Shown piece by piece: positions 1 to 9,228 of a stretch of DNA of 64,000 bases (position 1 is its first letter; every line of letters begins with the position of its first letter). The notes under the pieces were generated by a model. It was not told the origin of the DNA. It did not search any database and saw only the letters and a program-made list of their open reading frames with translations. A program made the translations under genes and the position numbers. Where the stretch lies: the NCBI RefSeq assembly GCF_030122845.1, contig NZ_CP126084.1:4278001-4342000 (forward strand), in the 5' to 3' direction. The DNA comes from Paenibacillus woosongensis (lineage in GTDB: Bacteria; Bacillota; Bacilli; Paenibacillales; Paenibacillaceae).

Positions 1-110
1 TTTCTTTATACCGAAAAACTAGTGTATTGTCATTATGACTTGAATTGGCTACGATAAACACCGACAGAGGTGAACACTCAGGTGCAATTTATTGATCGGG
101 GGAAAAAATA

Positions 111-1913
111 TTGAAGTGGAACAGCATACGCGCTAAACTGATCATTTTTCTACTCCTGGCTACCGTCATACCGATCGTGACCACGATGTTTGTTACTTAT
201 TCCTATACGGCCCATTCACTCAGAACAAGGGTCGCTGAAGAAGATACGAAGCTGCTGTACCAAGGCGGAAGGCATATCGTTAATTTGGTGGAGGATTTGA
301 ACCGCAGCTCTTCCAATGTATTCTCCATCTCCAATCAGCTCAAGGCCGGGTACGAGGATGTGCAGAGCGATTCCCGCGTTTACGCCGTGTTATCCAATAT
401 CGCGACGTCCGTACCGGATATTTTCCAGGTGTATTTGTACGAGAACGGTAACCGCAAAGCAACGCTGGTGACGCTCAACACCCCGCAGCGCAATTACAAC
501 ACCGACGTTTATACCGATGTGCTGACCGAAGACCGTCCTACCGTATGGGTGCAAACAAGCCATATGAGCCATACTTACGGACTTAAGGCTTTGCAGCCGC
601 GCTACCCTTCGCGGCCGGTATTTACGCTTCATCGAAGAATCGAAAATGTACCCTCAAGCGAGGTGATCGGATATTTATCTATCGACGTCAGCTTGACGGC
701 GTTGACCGACATCGTCGACCAACTGTATAACAAGGAACGAGAGAAAATTTTCATCGTTGACGAAAATGGGGATTTAATCTATACCGATGAGCAGAGCATG
801 CTCGGCGAGCCGCTGCAGGAGAGCTGGTATTCGGAGGTGATCTCCGCCTCGGGCCGAACGAGCGGAAATTTCGAGCAGGACGGCAGCTTGTTCATCTACA
901 ACCGGATGGCGGGAAAAGGCATGAACTGGACGATCGTAAAACAGATCCCCGTGTCTTATTTGGTCCGGGAAGCGAATCATGCCGCAGGGATCAACCTGCT
1001 GCTGCTCGCTGTTTCATTAATAGTCATTGCCGCGGCGACCATCATCATCTCGGTGCGTATCACCGCTCCGATCAAGCAGCTCGGCAAATATATGAACCAG
1101 ATCCAATCCGGTAACTTGAATGTGGATATTCAGCCGGCCAGCAATGATGAGATCGGCGCCGTCATGCTACGTTTCCGCAGTATGATGGACACGCTCAACA
1201 ACCTGATTTTGCGCGAATACAAGCTGGAGCTGGCCAACAAAACGAATCAATTGCGGGCAATGCAGGCGCAGATTAACCCTCATTTCCTGAACAATACGCT
1301 GCAAATTATCGGCACGCTGGCGCTGGAACTGAAGATGCCGCGAATCTATGCGCTGCTGTCGGCCCTTGCGAAGATGATGCACTACAGCATGCATTTCGAG
1401 GATAAAAACGTAACCCTGCGGGAGGAGCTGGAACATGTCAAAGCCTATATCGAACTGCAGAAGGAACGTTTTGAAAGCCGCTTTCAGTTCCAATATGATG
1501 TGGATGATTCGCTGCTTGATCTTCCCATGCCGAAAATGATTCTGCAGCCGGTTATCGAGAACTATTTTAAACACGGTCTAGACCGTACGGCTTCGGACGG
1601 GGAACTGACGCTGGCCGCAAGGAGGCTGGGCGAAGGTCAGGTCGAGATCGTCGTTCGGAACAATGGAGCGCAAATTCCGGAAGGCAGACTGCAGCAGCTG
1701 CAGCAGAAGCTGAGCGATTTATCGGCCGACAGAATCCATCATCCCGTGGATGAGGGCGATGAGGCAAGCCGCCCTTCAATTGGTCTAGCCAACGTTCTGG
1801 CCCGGCTGCAGCTTGTCAATCGAGACAGCGCCGCCCTGACGATCAGCAATCTTGATCCGGTCGGTGTACAAATTACCCTGATTATTCCTGATCAGAACAG
1901 AAGCGGAGCGTGA
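111..1913 (+). CDS. YesM-type sensor histidine kinase
   Basis: Membrane sensor of a two-component system that should phosphorylate the regulator starting 6 bases after it. Residues about 8-30 form a first membrane helix, then comes an extracytoplasmic sensing region of about 260 residues, a second helix near 295-315, a HAMP linker beginning at TAPIKQL, and a LytS/YesM-class kinase domain. The phospho-acceptor is H391 in QINPHFLNN; PVIENYFKHG and SIGLANV are the ATP-binding N and G boxes. The start is TTG at 111, 7 bases after a GGGGGA ribosome site. YesM/YesN pairs usually control carbohydrate ABC transporters, but none is in view, so the signal is unknown. Family assignment is firm. Confidence 0.93.
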   Translation: MKWNSIRAKLIIFLLLATVIPIVTTMFVTYSYTAHSLRTRVAEEDTKLLYQGGRHIVNLVEDLNRSSSNVFSISNQLKAGYEDVQSDSRVYAVLSNIATSVPDIFQVYLYENGNRKATLVTLNTPQRNYNTDVYTDVLTEDRPTVWVQTSHMSHTYGLKALQPRYPSRPVFTLHRRIENVPSSEVIGYLSIDVSLTALTDIVDQLYNKEREKIFIVDENGDLIYTDEQSMLGEPLQESWYSEVISASGRTSGNFEQDGSLFIYNRMAGKGMNWTIVKQIPVSYLVREANHAAGINLLLLAVSLIVIAAATIIISVRITAPIKQLGKYMNQIQSGNLNVDIQPASNDEIGAVMLRFRSMMDTLNNLILREYKLELANKTNQLRAMQAQINPHFLNNTLQIIGTLALELKMPRIYALLSALAKMMHYSMHFEDKNVTLREELEHVKAYIELQKERFESRFQFQYDVDDSLLDLPMPKMILQPVIENYFKHGLDRTASDGELTLAARRLGEGQVEIVVRNNGAQIPEGRLQQLQQKLSDLSADRIHHPVDEGDEASRPSIGLANVLARLQLVNRDSAALTISNLDPVGVQITLIIPDQNRSGA

Positions 1914-1919
1914 TAAAAG

Positions 1920-3551
1920 ATGAGAGCACTAATTGTTGACGATGAAGCCAGAGTCCGTAAAGCTGTCCGTCTTCTCGTGGATTGGGATGCCCACGGCATC
2001 GATGAAATTATGGAAGCGGGGAGCGGCAACGAAGCGATGGAGCTCATCCGCGAGTCCAAGCCCGGACTCGTTATCATGGATATGATGATGGCCTCCGGTC
2101 ACGGCATGGAGCTGATGGAATGGATCAGCGAATTTGCCGGCAGCATTAAATTCATCGTCGTCAGCGGGCATAATGATTTCGATTTCGTCCGCAACACCGT
2201 CCGCCACGGCGGAATCGACTATATCCTTAAACCGATTGACGCGGAAGCCATCAATGCCGCGGTTCATAAGGCGGTGACGGAATGGCGCGAAGAGGAACGG
2301 GAACGGATCGATATGCAGCGGCAAAATATCCAGTTGAATGAATTCAAACCGGTTTACGGGGAGAAACTGCTCTCCTCTCTCATTGATGACCAAAACGCCG
2401 CGGAGGCTTCCATTCGCCGTCTGCGCAATGAGGGCGCCGTTCCGATGGAGGCCGATACCGTGCAGCTAGCGCTGCTGCAGCTGGATGCCAGCGACGCGCT
2501 GCTCATCCAGCGGTTCGGCAATGACAGCGAATTGATGCATTTTGCCATCATTAATATTTGCAATGAGTTCCTGGCCAAGGAGCGCACCGGTATCGCCTTT
2601 AAATATTGGGGGGCTCCTTGGGAAATCATTATTCTGACCTGGGAGCCAGCTGGCGACATCCAGAAGCTGATTTCCCGCATCAACGAAGGATTGCTCCATA
2701 CTTTGCAGCGGAGAATGCATTTTGGGATCGGCCCGGCCGGCCTGCTCCCGGACAGCCTTCCGGCGCAATATGCTGAAGCTAAATCGGCGCTGGCCAGGCG
2801 GAACCTGCTGCGGAGCGATGCCTATGTGCATTCGCTAGGAGCAGGAAGCGAGGACCCGGCGGAAAGGCACGGCCAGTTCACCTTCAGCTCGGTTAGAGAG
2901 GAATGGAAGATGGCTGTCCTAAGCGGAAACGACGGGCAAATTTCCGCCGCCGCCCAGAAATGGACCGGTGAGCTTGGCCGAATCGGAGTCGTTACGCCAG
3001 AGCAGCTTCAGCACTGGACATCCGCCGCCATCCAGTTTCGCGCCCAGCTTCTGCGGGAGACATTGGGCGATGCCGCCGGGAATGCCCTGGCTGCGCTGGA
3101 GCAGAGCGACCGGCAGAATCAGCCTCCCTTCCCGGGCAGTTATGCTTTTACGCTGTACGCCTGGCGGGACTGGTCTTATGGCCTAATGACCGAGCTGGCC
3201 CGGGCAATCAACGAACGGCAAGCCAAAGATAAGCGGACGATCGACGACATCGTCAAATACGTCGAGCAGCATTACATGGACGACTTGTCCCTGCTTGACA
3301 TTGCCAGCGCTTTTTTTGTCAGCCGGGAGTATATTTCACGCAAGTTCAAACAGGAGTTCGGCATTAATTTCTCCGACTATCTGGCCACTTACCGGATCGC
3401 TAAAGCGAAGCAGCTCATGCACAACCCCCATTTGAAAATTGTGCAGGTTGCCGAGATGGTCGGCTTTCGCGATGTTAAGTATTTCAGCAAAGTGTTTAAG
3501 AAGCAGGAAGGCTTGACTCCGAAGGATTATCGAAGCAAGCTGGAGGTCTAA
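1920..3551 (+). CDS. YesN-type response regulator, AraC family
   Basis: Cytoplasmic DNA-binding partner of the preceding kinase. An N-terminal receiver domain (residues 1-120) shows acidic D7/D8, phospho-acceptor D54 in LVIMDMM and the conserved K104 in YILKP. A middle region of about 300 residues has no motif I recognise, as is usual in YesN proteins. The C-terminal 100 residues are an AraC/XylS double helix-turn-helix, with LLDIASAFFVSREYISRKF and VAEMVGFRDVKYFSKVFKK. It starts at ATG 1920 behind GGAG and is almost certainly cotranscribed with the kinase. Target genes are not identifiable from this window. Confidence 0.93.
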   Translation: MRALIVDDEARVRKAVRLLVDWDAHGIDEIMEAGSGNEAMELIRESKPGLVIMDMMMASGHGMELMEWISEFAGSIKFIVVSGHNDFDFVRNTVRHGGIDYILKPIDAEAINAAVHKAVTEWREEERERIDMQRQNIQLNEFKPVYGEKLLSSLIDDQNAAEASIRRLRNEGAVPMEADTVQLALLQLDASDALLIQRFGNDSELMHFAIINICNEFLAKERTGIAFKYWGAPWEIIILTWEPAGDIQKLISRINEGLLHTLQRRMHFGIGPAGLLPDSLPAQYAEAKSALARRNLLRSDAYVHSLGAGSEDPAERHGQFTFSSVREEWKMAVLSGNDGQISAAAQKWTGELGRIGVVTPEQLQHWTSAAIQFRAQLLRETLGDAAGNALAALEQSDRQNQPPFPGSYAFTLYAWRDWSYGLMTELARAINERQAKDKRTIDDIVKYVEQHYMDDLSLLDIASAFFVSREYISRKFKQEFGINFSDYLATYRIAKAKQLMHNPHLKIVQVAEMVGFRDVKYFSKVFKKQEGLTPKDYRSKLEV

Positions 3552-3806
3552 GGCGAGCCAGTACGTGCAATAATATTTTCCTGCATCAATTTGAGGGAAA
3601 TGTAATGTAAACTCGGGGGAAAATATTATAAAGCGAACCACGCAGCAAAGAAGATTCATAATTTCGAAGAAACGGGAAACTTTCTAATAGAAGGCTGCTT
3701 CGGACGCATGAGCTTCTGGTCGCCTTATGAGCGGATTCACGCCTCTTTTATGAACCTTTATCATCCAAACATCTGAGAGCTACGGTGGTCGCAGGAACAG
3801 TTTATA

Positions 3807-3990
3807 TAGATGGATTTATAGTAGTTATTTTCTGCGATAAAGAAGAAAATGTAGATTTAAATGGATTTCATGTCGTTAGGAGAAGGAAACTCTCAATCAT
3901 GGCCCAGATTCTTGATTTTAGGTGCCTAAAATCCATCTATTTATTGAACATATTCGTTTAAAAGCATAATTAGATACATGAACTCCATTT
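3807..3990 (+). repeat. Dispersed repeat, copy 1
   Basis: The gene-free stretch 3552-4136 holds one recognisable element. From 3807 to about 3990 it matches the reverse complement of 11165-11347, nearly base for base over the first 70 positions and more loosely afterwards. It carries the motif ATGGATTT three times (3809 and 3861 forward, inverted at 3929), so it can fold on itself. No transposase or target duplication is visible. I see nothing convincing in 3552-3806 or 3991-4136. Confidence 0.8.
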
Positions 3991-4136
3991 AGTGTACCCA
4001 GCTTAGTAAACACACCTTAGTGTATGCTCTTAGTGTAGATATAAATATAGAATGCCTGCCTTCAGCTTTACCAGCAGCTTTGCAGGAATAAGTCAAATTG
4101 ATTTATAGGCTTTGCCTTTACTGTACGCGTACACAA

Positions 4137-4184
4137 AGAGGGCTGTTCCCAGGTCATGCAACCATGACTTAGGAACAGCCCTCT
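4137..4184 (-). terminator. Terminator after amino-acid ABC operon
   Basis: A perfect 13-base inverted repeat, AGAGGGCTGTTCC with its complement, closes a 22-base loop just past the stop of the ATPase gene on the minus strand. The T-tract is poor, so it may also act as an RNA-stabilising hairpin. Confidence 0.7.
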
Positions 4185-4205
4185 AATACAATTTCGTCGA
4201 TTAAA

Positions 4206-4952
4206 TCAAGCTAGTACCCGGTTCAGGAACGCCTGCGTCCGCTCATGCTGCGGATTTCCGAAAATTTGCTCCGGCGTGCCGGACTCGATGATTTCGCCGT
4301 CGGCCATGAACAGGACGCGGTCGGCCACCTCCCGGGCAAAGCCCATTTCATGCGTCACGACGATCATCGTGATCTGCTCTCCGGCCAAACGCTTCATAAC
4401 CTGCAGCACTTCCCCCGTCAGCTCGGGGTCAAGGGCCGAAGTCGGCTCGTCGAACAGCAGGATCTCCGGGTTCATCATCAGAGCGCGGGCGATGGCTACC
4501 CGCTGCTTCTGGCCTCCAGAGAGACTGGACGGGTAGACGTCCGCCTTATCGGCCAAGCCGACCTTGTCGAGCAGCTCCAGGCTCATCCGGGATACTTCTG
4601 CTGCCGACATTCCCTTAACCAGCTTCGGCGACAGCTCCAGATTTCCCTTCACTGTCAAATGCGGAAACAGGTTGAAATGCTGGAACACCATGCCCATACG
4701 TGAGGTAATCGCCTTGATCTGCTGGGCATTGGAATATGCCCCGTCGCGAACGAGATATTGATCACCGATCCGGATACTGCCGCCGTTCGCCTCTTCCAAA
4801 TGAACCAGGCTGCGCAGCATCGTCGACTTTCCTGAGCCGGAGGGGCCGATGACGGCTACGACTTCGCTTGGATTCACGCTGAAGGAGATGTTTTTGAGCA
4901 CCTCAAGCTGGCCGAACACTTTTTTCAAATTGTTAATTTCAATGATTGCCAT
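4206..4952 (-). CDS. Polar amino-acid ABC transporter ATPase
   Basis: Cytoplasmic ATPase of a polar amino-acid importer (GlnQ/ArtM-like family), 248 residues, the normal size. Walker A is GPSGSGKST near residue 36, the signature is LSGGQKQR near 144, and Walker B is [12 protein letters not shown] near 165, followed by the switch histidine in VVTHEM. It is the last gene of the operon binding protein - permease - ATPase, 15 bases behind the permease. Substrate (for example glutamine, cystine or arginine) cannot be decided from the ATPase. Confidence 0.95.
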   Translation of the reverse strand: MAIIEINNLKKVFGQLEVLKNISFSVNPSEVVAVIGPSGSGKSTMLRSLVHLEEANGGSIRIGDQYLVRDGAYSNAQQIKAITSRMGMVFQHFNLFPHLTVKGNLELSPKLVKGMSAAEVSRMSLELLDKVGLADKADVYPSSLSGGQKQRVAIARALMMNPEILLFDEPTSALDPELTGEVLQVMKRLAGEQITMIVVTHEMGFAREVADRVLFMADGEIIESGTPEQIFGNPQHERTQAFLNRVLA

Positions 4953-4967
4953 AGCTAGACAGTCCTT

Positions 4968-5627
4968 TTACTCGAATTTGAACTTTCGCTCAAGGTTCTT
5001 GAACAACACGGTAAGCAATAAAATCATGAGCAAGTAAACAACCCCCGCAACGATGAACGGAACGATGGTGAAATCGCGGTTCACCGCCGTATAGGCGAAG
5101 TGTAGCAATTCGGGAACGGATACCGCATAGAGCAAGGCTGTATCCTTGACGAGCGTAATCGATTCATTGGATACCGCAGGCAGTGCCACCCGGAACATTT
5201 GCGGCATAATAATCCGCGTTAATGTCTGCCAGCGGCTCAATCCCAGCACCTGGGCGGCTTCGTATTGCCCTTTATCCACAGCAAGCAGGCCTCCGCGGAA
5301 AATCTCCGCGAAATAAGCGGCGTAGTTGAGAATAAAAGCAAGCCCAGCCGCCGCAAAACGGTCCAGCACGAGATATTCGCCAATAACCGGGAGCATCGGC
5401 AGACCGAAGCAGAAGAACAACAGCTGCAGCAAGAGCGGCGTTCCACGCATGACGTAAACATAACCGTGAGCCAGCCAGCTAACCGGCTTCACACGGCTGT
5501 TCATCATTAACGTAACAAGGAAGCCCAGCGGAATCGAGAGCAGGATAACCAGCAAAAACAGCAAAATCGTCGTTTTGGCCCCCTGCAGCATCGGTATCGT
5601 GATGTCCCATAGGTAACTTATACTCAT
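4968..5627 (-). CDS. Polar amino-acid ABC transporter permease
   Basis: Inner-membrane channel subunit of the same importer, 219 residues. It has five predicted membrane helices and the EAA loop that docks on the ATPase, here EAAQVLGLSRWQTLTRIIMP around residues 122-142. HisM/GlnP-type permeases of this length usually work as homodimers. It lies between the lipoprotein gene and the ATPase gene; a terminator-like hairpin separates it from the lipoprotein gene upstream. Confidence 0.94.
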   Translation of the reverse strand: MSISYLWDITIPMLQGAKTTILLFLLVILLSIPLGFLVTLMMNSRVKPVSWLAHGYVYVMRGTPLLLQLLFFCFGLPMLPVIGEYLVLDRFAAAGLAFILNYAAYFAEIFRGGLLAVDKGQYEAAQVLGLSRWQTLTRIIMPQMFRVALPAVSNESITLVKDTALLYAVSVPELLHFAYTAVNRDFTIVPFIVAGVVYLLMILLLTVLFKNLERKFKFE

Positions 5628-5651
5628 ATCATTCGTCTCCCCAAAAACAAA

Positions 5652-5675
5652 AACCGGATAACTAGCGATCCGGTT
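5652..5675 (-). terminator. Intra-operon attenuating terminator
   Basis: An 8-base perfect stem (AACCGGAT with its complement, 8-base loop) followed on the minus strand by TTTGTTTTTGG. It lies between the binding-protein gene and its permease. Partial termination here would give more binding protein than permease, a common arrangement in ABC importers. Confidence 0.7.
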
Positions 5676-5704
5676 ATCGTATGATGACTTTTCTCAATCC
5701 AACG

Positions 5705-6499
5705 TTATTTCAAAACCTTGTCTTCGCCAAACCATTTCGTCGAAATTTCAGCGGCTTTGCCGTTGGCGTTCAGCGTATCGATCGCTTGCTGCAGCTTCTC
5801 CAGCAAGGCTTCGTTGCCTTTCTTGACGCCTATGCCATATTGTTCTGGAGCAAGGGTCTCCTCAACCAGTCTAAAAGTTCCCTCATCCTTGGACATGTAG
5901 TATCTGGCCACAACTTCGTCAATGATTACCGCATCAAGGCGCTTTGTCTTCAAATCCGTAAGAGCCAGCACGTTATCCGCGAACTCGGTAACACTCTTCA
6001 CTTCGGAGTGGATCGGATTGGCATTCAGCGCGTCCGCCGCCGAGGACAAAGATTGCAGACCTACATTCTTTCCAGCCAAATCCTTGATGGAATGAATATC
6101 AGAATCTGCTAGCGTGATAATGATCTGGCTGTTCTCCAAATAAGGCTTCGTGAACAGGACTTTGCCTTTGCGCTCCTCGGTGATCGTATAGCCGTTCCAG
6201 ATCAGATCGATCCGCCCGCTGTTCAGCTCGGATTCCTTCGCTTTCCAGTCAATGGGCTGGAAGGTGACTTCCATGCCCATTTCTTCGCCAACAGCCTTCG
6301 CAAAATCAATGTCAAAGCCGACCAGTTCGTTCTTCTCGTCCCGGAATCCCATCGGCGCGAATTTATCGTCTACTCCGATAACCAGCTTGCTCTCACCTTT
6401 GGCTCCGCTGCTACTGCTGCTGGTACCGGCACACCCTGCTAACGTAACCATCAATATCGATATAATTACCCCTAGTATAACCCATCTATTTCTCTTCAT
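5705..6499 (-). CDS. Amino-acid ABC transporter substrate-binding lipoprotein
   Basis: Extracytoplasmic receptor of the importer, anchored as a lipoprotein; 264 residues. The signal peptide ends in the lipobox LAGC (cysteine about residue 23), and the rest is a family-3 solute-binding protein with KLVIGVDDKFAPMGF and the later conserved VGFDIDFAKAVGE. The longest reading frame begins at 6514, but GGAGGG then TCAAC directly precedes the ATG at 6499, so that start is used. It is the first gene of the operon. Ligand is probably a polar amino acid; which one is not visible. Confidence 0.94.
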   Translation of the reverse strand: MKRNRWVILGVIISILMVTLAGCAGTSSSSSGAKGESKLVIGVDDKFAPMGFRDEKNELVGFDIDFAKAVGEEMGMEVTFQPIDWKAKESELNSGRIDLIWNGYTITEERKGKVLFTKPYLENSQIIITLADSDIHSIKDLAGKNVGLQSLSSAADALNANPIHSEVKSVTEFADNVLALTDLKTKRLDAVIIDEVVARYYMSKDEGTFRLVEETLAPEQYGIGVKKGNEALLEKLQQAIDTLNANGKAAEISTKWFGEDKVLK

Positions 6500-6641
6500 G
6501 TTGACCCTCCCCATCTATTCCGTACAACCGAAACGCTTTAGTTCGTTAATACGTTATCAAGGTTATATCATAACATATCACCCTGAAAGAGTCGAGGGAA
6601 ATGATAGTCTGTCATAAATTTCCATAGTAGAAGTTTTCTTG

Positions 6642-7190
6642 TTATTCGGGGGTTGAAATACCGGTAACAAACGCATTCAGCTTCTTATATATATCCACGA
6701 TTTCAGACATCGGCATTCGTACCAGGCCGCTGGAGGAAGGGGCAACGAATTCATGAATTCCTTCCACGACGGGATTCTCCTGAAATCCCCACTCCACTTG
6801 GGATTTACAGCTGTATTCTGTATAGACTCCCTTGCCGACGAAGCACGCCACGTTCGGACGGTATTTCTCCAGCTTCGCCCGCAATATTTTCCGGCCCTCC
6901 GCATATTCTTCCCGGGTAATATCCTCCGCTCCTCTCGTCGGACGGGCCACTATGTTCGTGAAACCGTATCCGATCTTTAACAGTTCGCCGTCCTCTGAGG
7001 CCTGATACAGCCTTGGCGTTAGACCGGAGCTATGCAGAATGCGCCAGAAGTTGTTGCGCGGATTGGCGTAATGGTGGCCAACCTGACCGGAACGGATGCT
7101 GGGATTGAAGCCGATGAACACGATGCTTAACCCGAAATCCAAATGATCCGCAATTTCCTTCAGCTCTGTGGATTCATTTCCTTCGCGCAT
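6642..7190 (-). CDS. mug: Mismatch-specific (G:T/U) DNA glycosylase
   Basis: Member of uracil-DNA glycosylase family 2 (Mug/TDG), which removes uracil or thymine opposite guanine to start base-excision repair. The hallmark GFNPSIRSG lies near residue 27, where the Asn activates water, followed by HYANPRNNFWRIL, the expected active-site block. The protein has 182 residues, close to bacterial Mug (about 168). The start at 7190 is the only good ATG before the conserved block. It stands alone between the amino-acid importer and a membrane-protein gene. Confidence 0.88.
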   Translation of the reverse strand: MREGNESTELKEIADHLDFGLSIVFIGFNPSIRSGQVGHHYANPRNNFWRILHSSGLTPRLYQASEDGELLKIGYGFTNIVARPTRGAEDITREEYAEGRKILRAKLEKYRPNVACFVGKGVYTEYSCKSQVEWGFQENPVVEGIHEFVAPSSSGLVRMPMSEIVDIYKKLNAFVTGISTPE

Positions 7191-7264
7191 GACTTCAGCC
7201 TCCTTCTTTGGTTGATTGTCTATAGTTCATACAAGCCTCTTGCTGTCCCTGCCACATATTCTGA

Positions 7265-8041
7265 TTAATCAGACATGGCCTCTCCCCTGTCCTTAGGCTG
7301 CCCAGTTACTCTTCTAAGCCATTCTGGAATCCAGAAGAACAACGCATACATCACTATAAACATCGTGAGGGCAATGATCTCCTCCGCTAGCAGGTAATAA
7401 GGGTAAGGCCCGAACAGGTCTAGAATGGATGGCGTGCTCGGCTTGCTGCGCAGGAACATGTAATTCGCGTCAATCGCAACATTGAGGGTACCGACCGCCA
7501 ATGCCAGTACATTGAGAAACAGCATAGCCCAGCCGATGGACCTCCACGTTGGCCTGTATTGCTCGATCCATGTCATATAGAGAGAAGCAAGAATGATCGC
7601 TCCGTGCGCAATAAAAAAATGAAAAAAACGAAAATGTGGATAACCGAAATCGAGGCTAGGCGTTAGCCAGGCTTGCAGCGCCCCGCCAATGCCGGCGAAG
7701 AACAAAATCTGATACAGCAGCCGGCTTCCGGTCAGCAGCATCACGATCGACAGCAGCAGCGACACGCTGCACAGCTCAAGCGGCAGGGTATCCTTAATAT
7801 CCCATTGTCCTGCGAGCACATACCACAGGTTCAGGGCAATCTCGGTCAATACCAGCACGCCAAGCAACCCGTAGCGTATGACTTTCACCGCCAGCACGCT
7901 GGAACGAATTCGGCCCCTGCACGCAAACAGCGCGACAATCAGCAATAGGAGCAGCCCTAAGACTACCCAATGCGATGGGGAATACACCGCGAAATCTGGG
8001 GTAGCCTCGACTCGAAAAAAACCGGACACATCCATCAACAT
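7265..8041 (-). CDS. TIGR02206/YwaF-type integral membrane protein
   Basis: Polytopic membrane protein with about six or seven helices, resembling the YwaF/TIGR02206 family of unknown function. Conserved features seen are PLELCSVSLLLS near residue 85 and FRFFHFFIAHGAIILASLYM near 140. The longest frame begins at 8056, but the AAGGAAAGG ribosome site lies inside that extension, so the real start is the ATG at 8041 or the one at 8035. It reads away from the iclR gene. No function is assigned. Confidence 0.8.
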   Translation of the reverse strand: MLMDVSGFFRVEATPDFAVYSPSHWVVLGLLLLLIVALFACRGRIRSSVLAVKVIRYGLLGVLVLTEIALNLWYVLAGQWDIKDTLPLELCSVSLLLSIVMLLTGSRLLYQILFFAGIGGALQAWLTPSLDFGYPHFRFFHFFIAHGAIILASLYMTWIEQYRPTWRSIGWAMLFLNVLALAVGTLNVAIDANYMFLRSKPSTPSILDLFGPYPYYLLAEEIIALTMFIVMYALFFWIPEWLRRVTGQPKDRGEAMSD

Positions 8042-8264
8042 TTTCCTTTCCTTCATTTTTCAGGTGTTTGATGTTAATGTCTATAATATGAACCGGAACA
8101 ATTGACCGGTCAAGTGTATATCCAAGGATTTTTCTATTAGGTATTTTCCGCTGCGAGAGTGTAATTGCAATTATATCAAAGTCCTATTGACATTGTCGGA
8201 TAAAGCCCCGAACATAGTGATTAGAGGAAAAAATTACTGGTTTATATCGTTGGAGGTTATAGTG

Positions 8265-9047
8265 TTGAACGAGAAAAATCCCCGCCTGATTCAATCCGTG
8301 AAACGGGCGCTTGATATTGTGAATTGCTTCGATTCGCTGCATACCCAGCTGTCGCTCACCGAAATCAGCGAGAAGCTGAATTTGAACATAAGTACCGTGT
8401 ACGGTCTTATCAATACGTTATGTGCATACTCCTATATCGATAAAAATCCGAACAACGGCAAATACCGGCTCGGCCTCGAGTTTCTATTAAAGGCCAATTT
8501 GGTGTCGCAGAGCCTCGATCTCAAAGAGATTGGCCATCCGTATCTTACCGAACTGACCAAGAAATTTCACGAGACTTCCCATCTTTACGTCTATCAACAT
8601 GGTCAGATTTTCTGCGTAGACAAGGTGGAATCACCGAATAACTATTTCATCATTAGCTCGCGGGCAGGCAGCAAGCTGCCGATGCACGCCTCCGCTTCGG
8701 GTAAAATATTCTTAGCCCATATGCCGGAGCTCGAGCTGCAAAGCTTTTTGCAAAATTACAAATTAACCAGACTGACCGAGAAGACAATAACCGATAAAAA
8801 GAAGCTCCTGAATAACCTGCAGCAAATCCGGGAGCAGGGGTACAGCATAGAGGACGAGGAAATTGAGGCGGGGGCCTACAGCATCGCCGCACCCGTAAAG
8901 GATGCCGCCGGACAAACGGTTGGCACGATCAGCATCATCGGCTCGCTGTCCCGAATCAAAGAGAACGAAAAGCAAGTTCTCGCGGAGTTGTTGGCAGCAG
9001 CGAGAGCGATCTCCAGCCAGTTCGGCTACCCGGTCAAACCCGTTTAA
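8265..9047 (+). CDS. IclR-family transcriptional regulator
   Basis: DNA-binding regulator of 260 residues with an N-terminal winged helix-turn-helix (RLIQSVKRALDIVNCF, then LSLTEISEKLNLNISTVYGL) and a C-terminal IclR effector domain (YLTELTKKFHETSHLY, LPMHASASGKIFLAHM). The longest frame begins at 8187, but GGAGG at 8252-8256 points to the TTG at 8265 (8-base spacing) or the GTG at 8262. IclR proteins often control catabolic operons; this one converges on the carbamoylase/ATC-hydrolase genes, whose regulator it may be. That link is inference from position only. Confidence 0.93.
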   Translation: MNEKNPRLIQSVKRALDIVNCFDSLHTQLSLTEISEKLNLNISTVYGLINTLCAYSYIDKNPNNGKYRLGLEFLLKANLVSQSLDLKEIGHPYLTELTKKFHETSHLYVYQHGQIFCVDKVESPNNYFIISSRAGSKLPMHASASGKIFLAHMPELELQSFLQNYKLTRLTEKTITDKKKLLNNLQQIREQGYSIEDEEIEAGAYSIAAPVKDAAGQTVGTISIIGSLSRIKENEKQVLAELLAAARAISSQFGYPVKPV

Positions 9048-9125
9048 AGCGAAGTAAGGCTCATCTTTGCGCTATTGACGCTGGTCGTTACCATCGTTGT
9101 AGCGCTTATTAGCCAAAACGCAAAG

Positions 9126-9160
9126 AAATAGACCGTCCTTGATAGGGTGACGGTCTATTT
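9126..9160. terminator. Bidirectional terminator after iclR
   Basis: A perfect 12-base inverted repeat (AAATAGACCGTC and complement) with an 11-base loop between two convergent genes. T-rich on both sides, so it can serve iclR and the carbamoylase operon. Confidence 0.8.
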
Positions 9161-9228
9161 CTGTAACTCATCCAGCCAACCGCTCTTATAGCAGAAGTAG
9201 TTCAGAGCCTTCCTAAACTGCTTGAACC

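Noticed and set aside
3807..3990. Insertion-sequence remnant
   Set aside because: No transposase similarity, terminal repeats or target duplication could be recognised; described only as a dispersed repeat.
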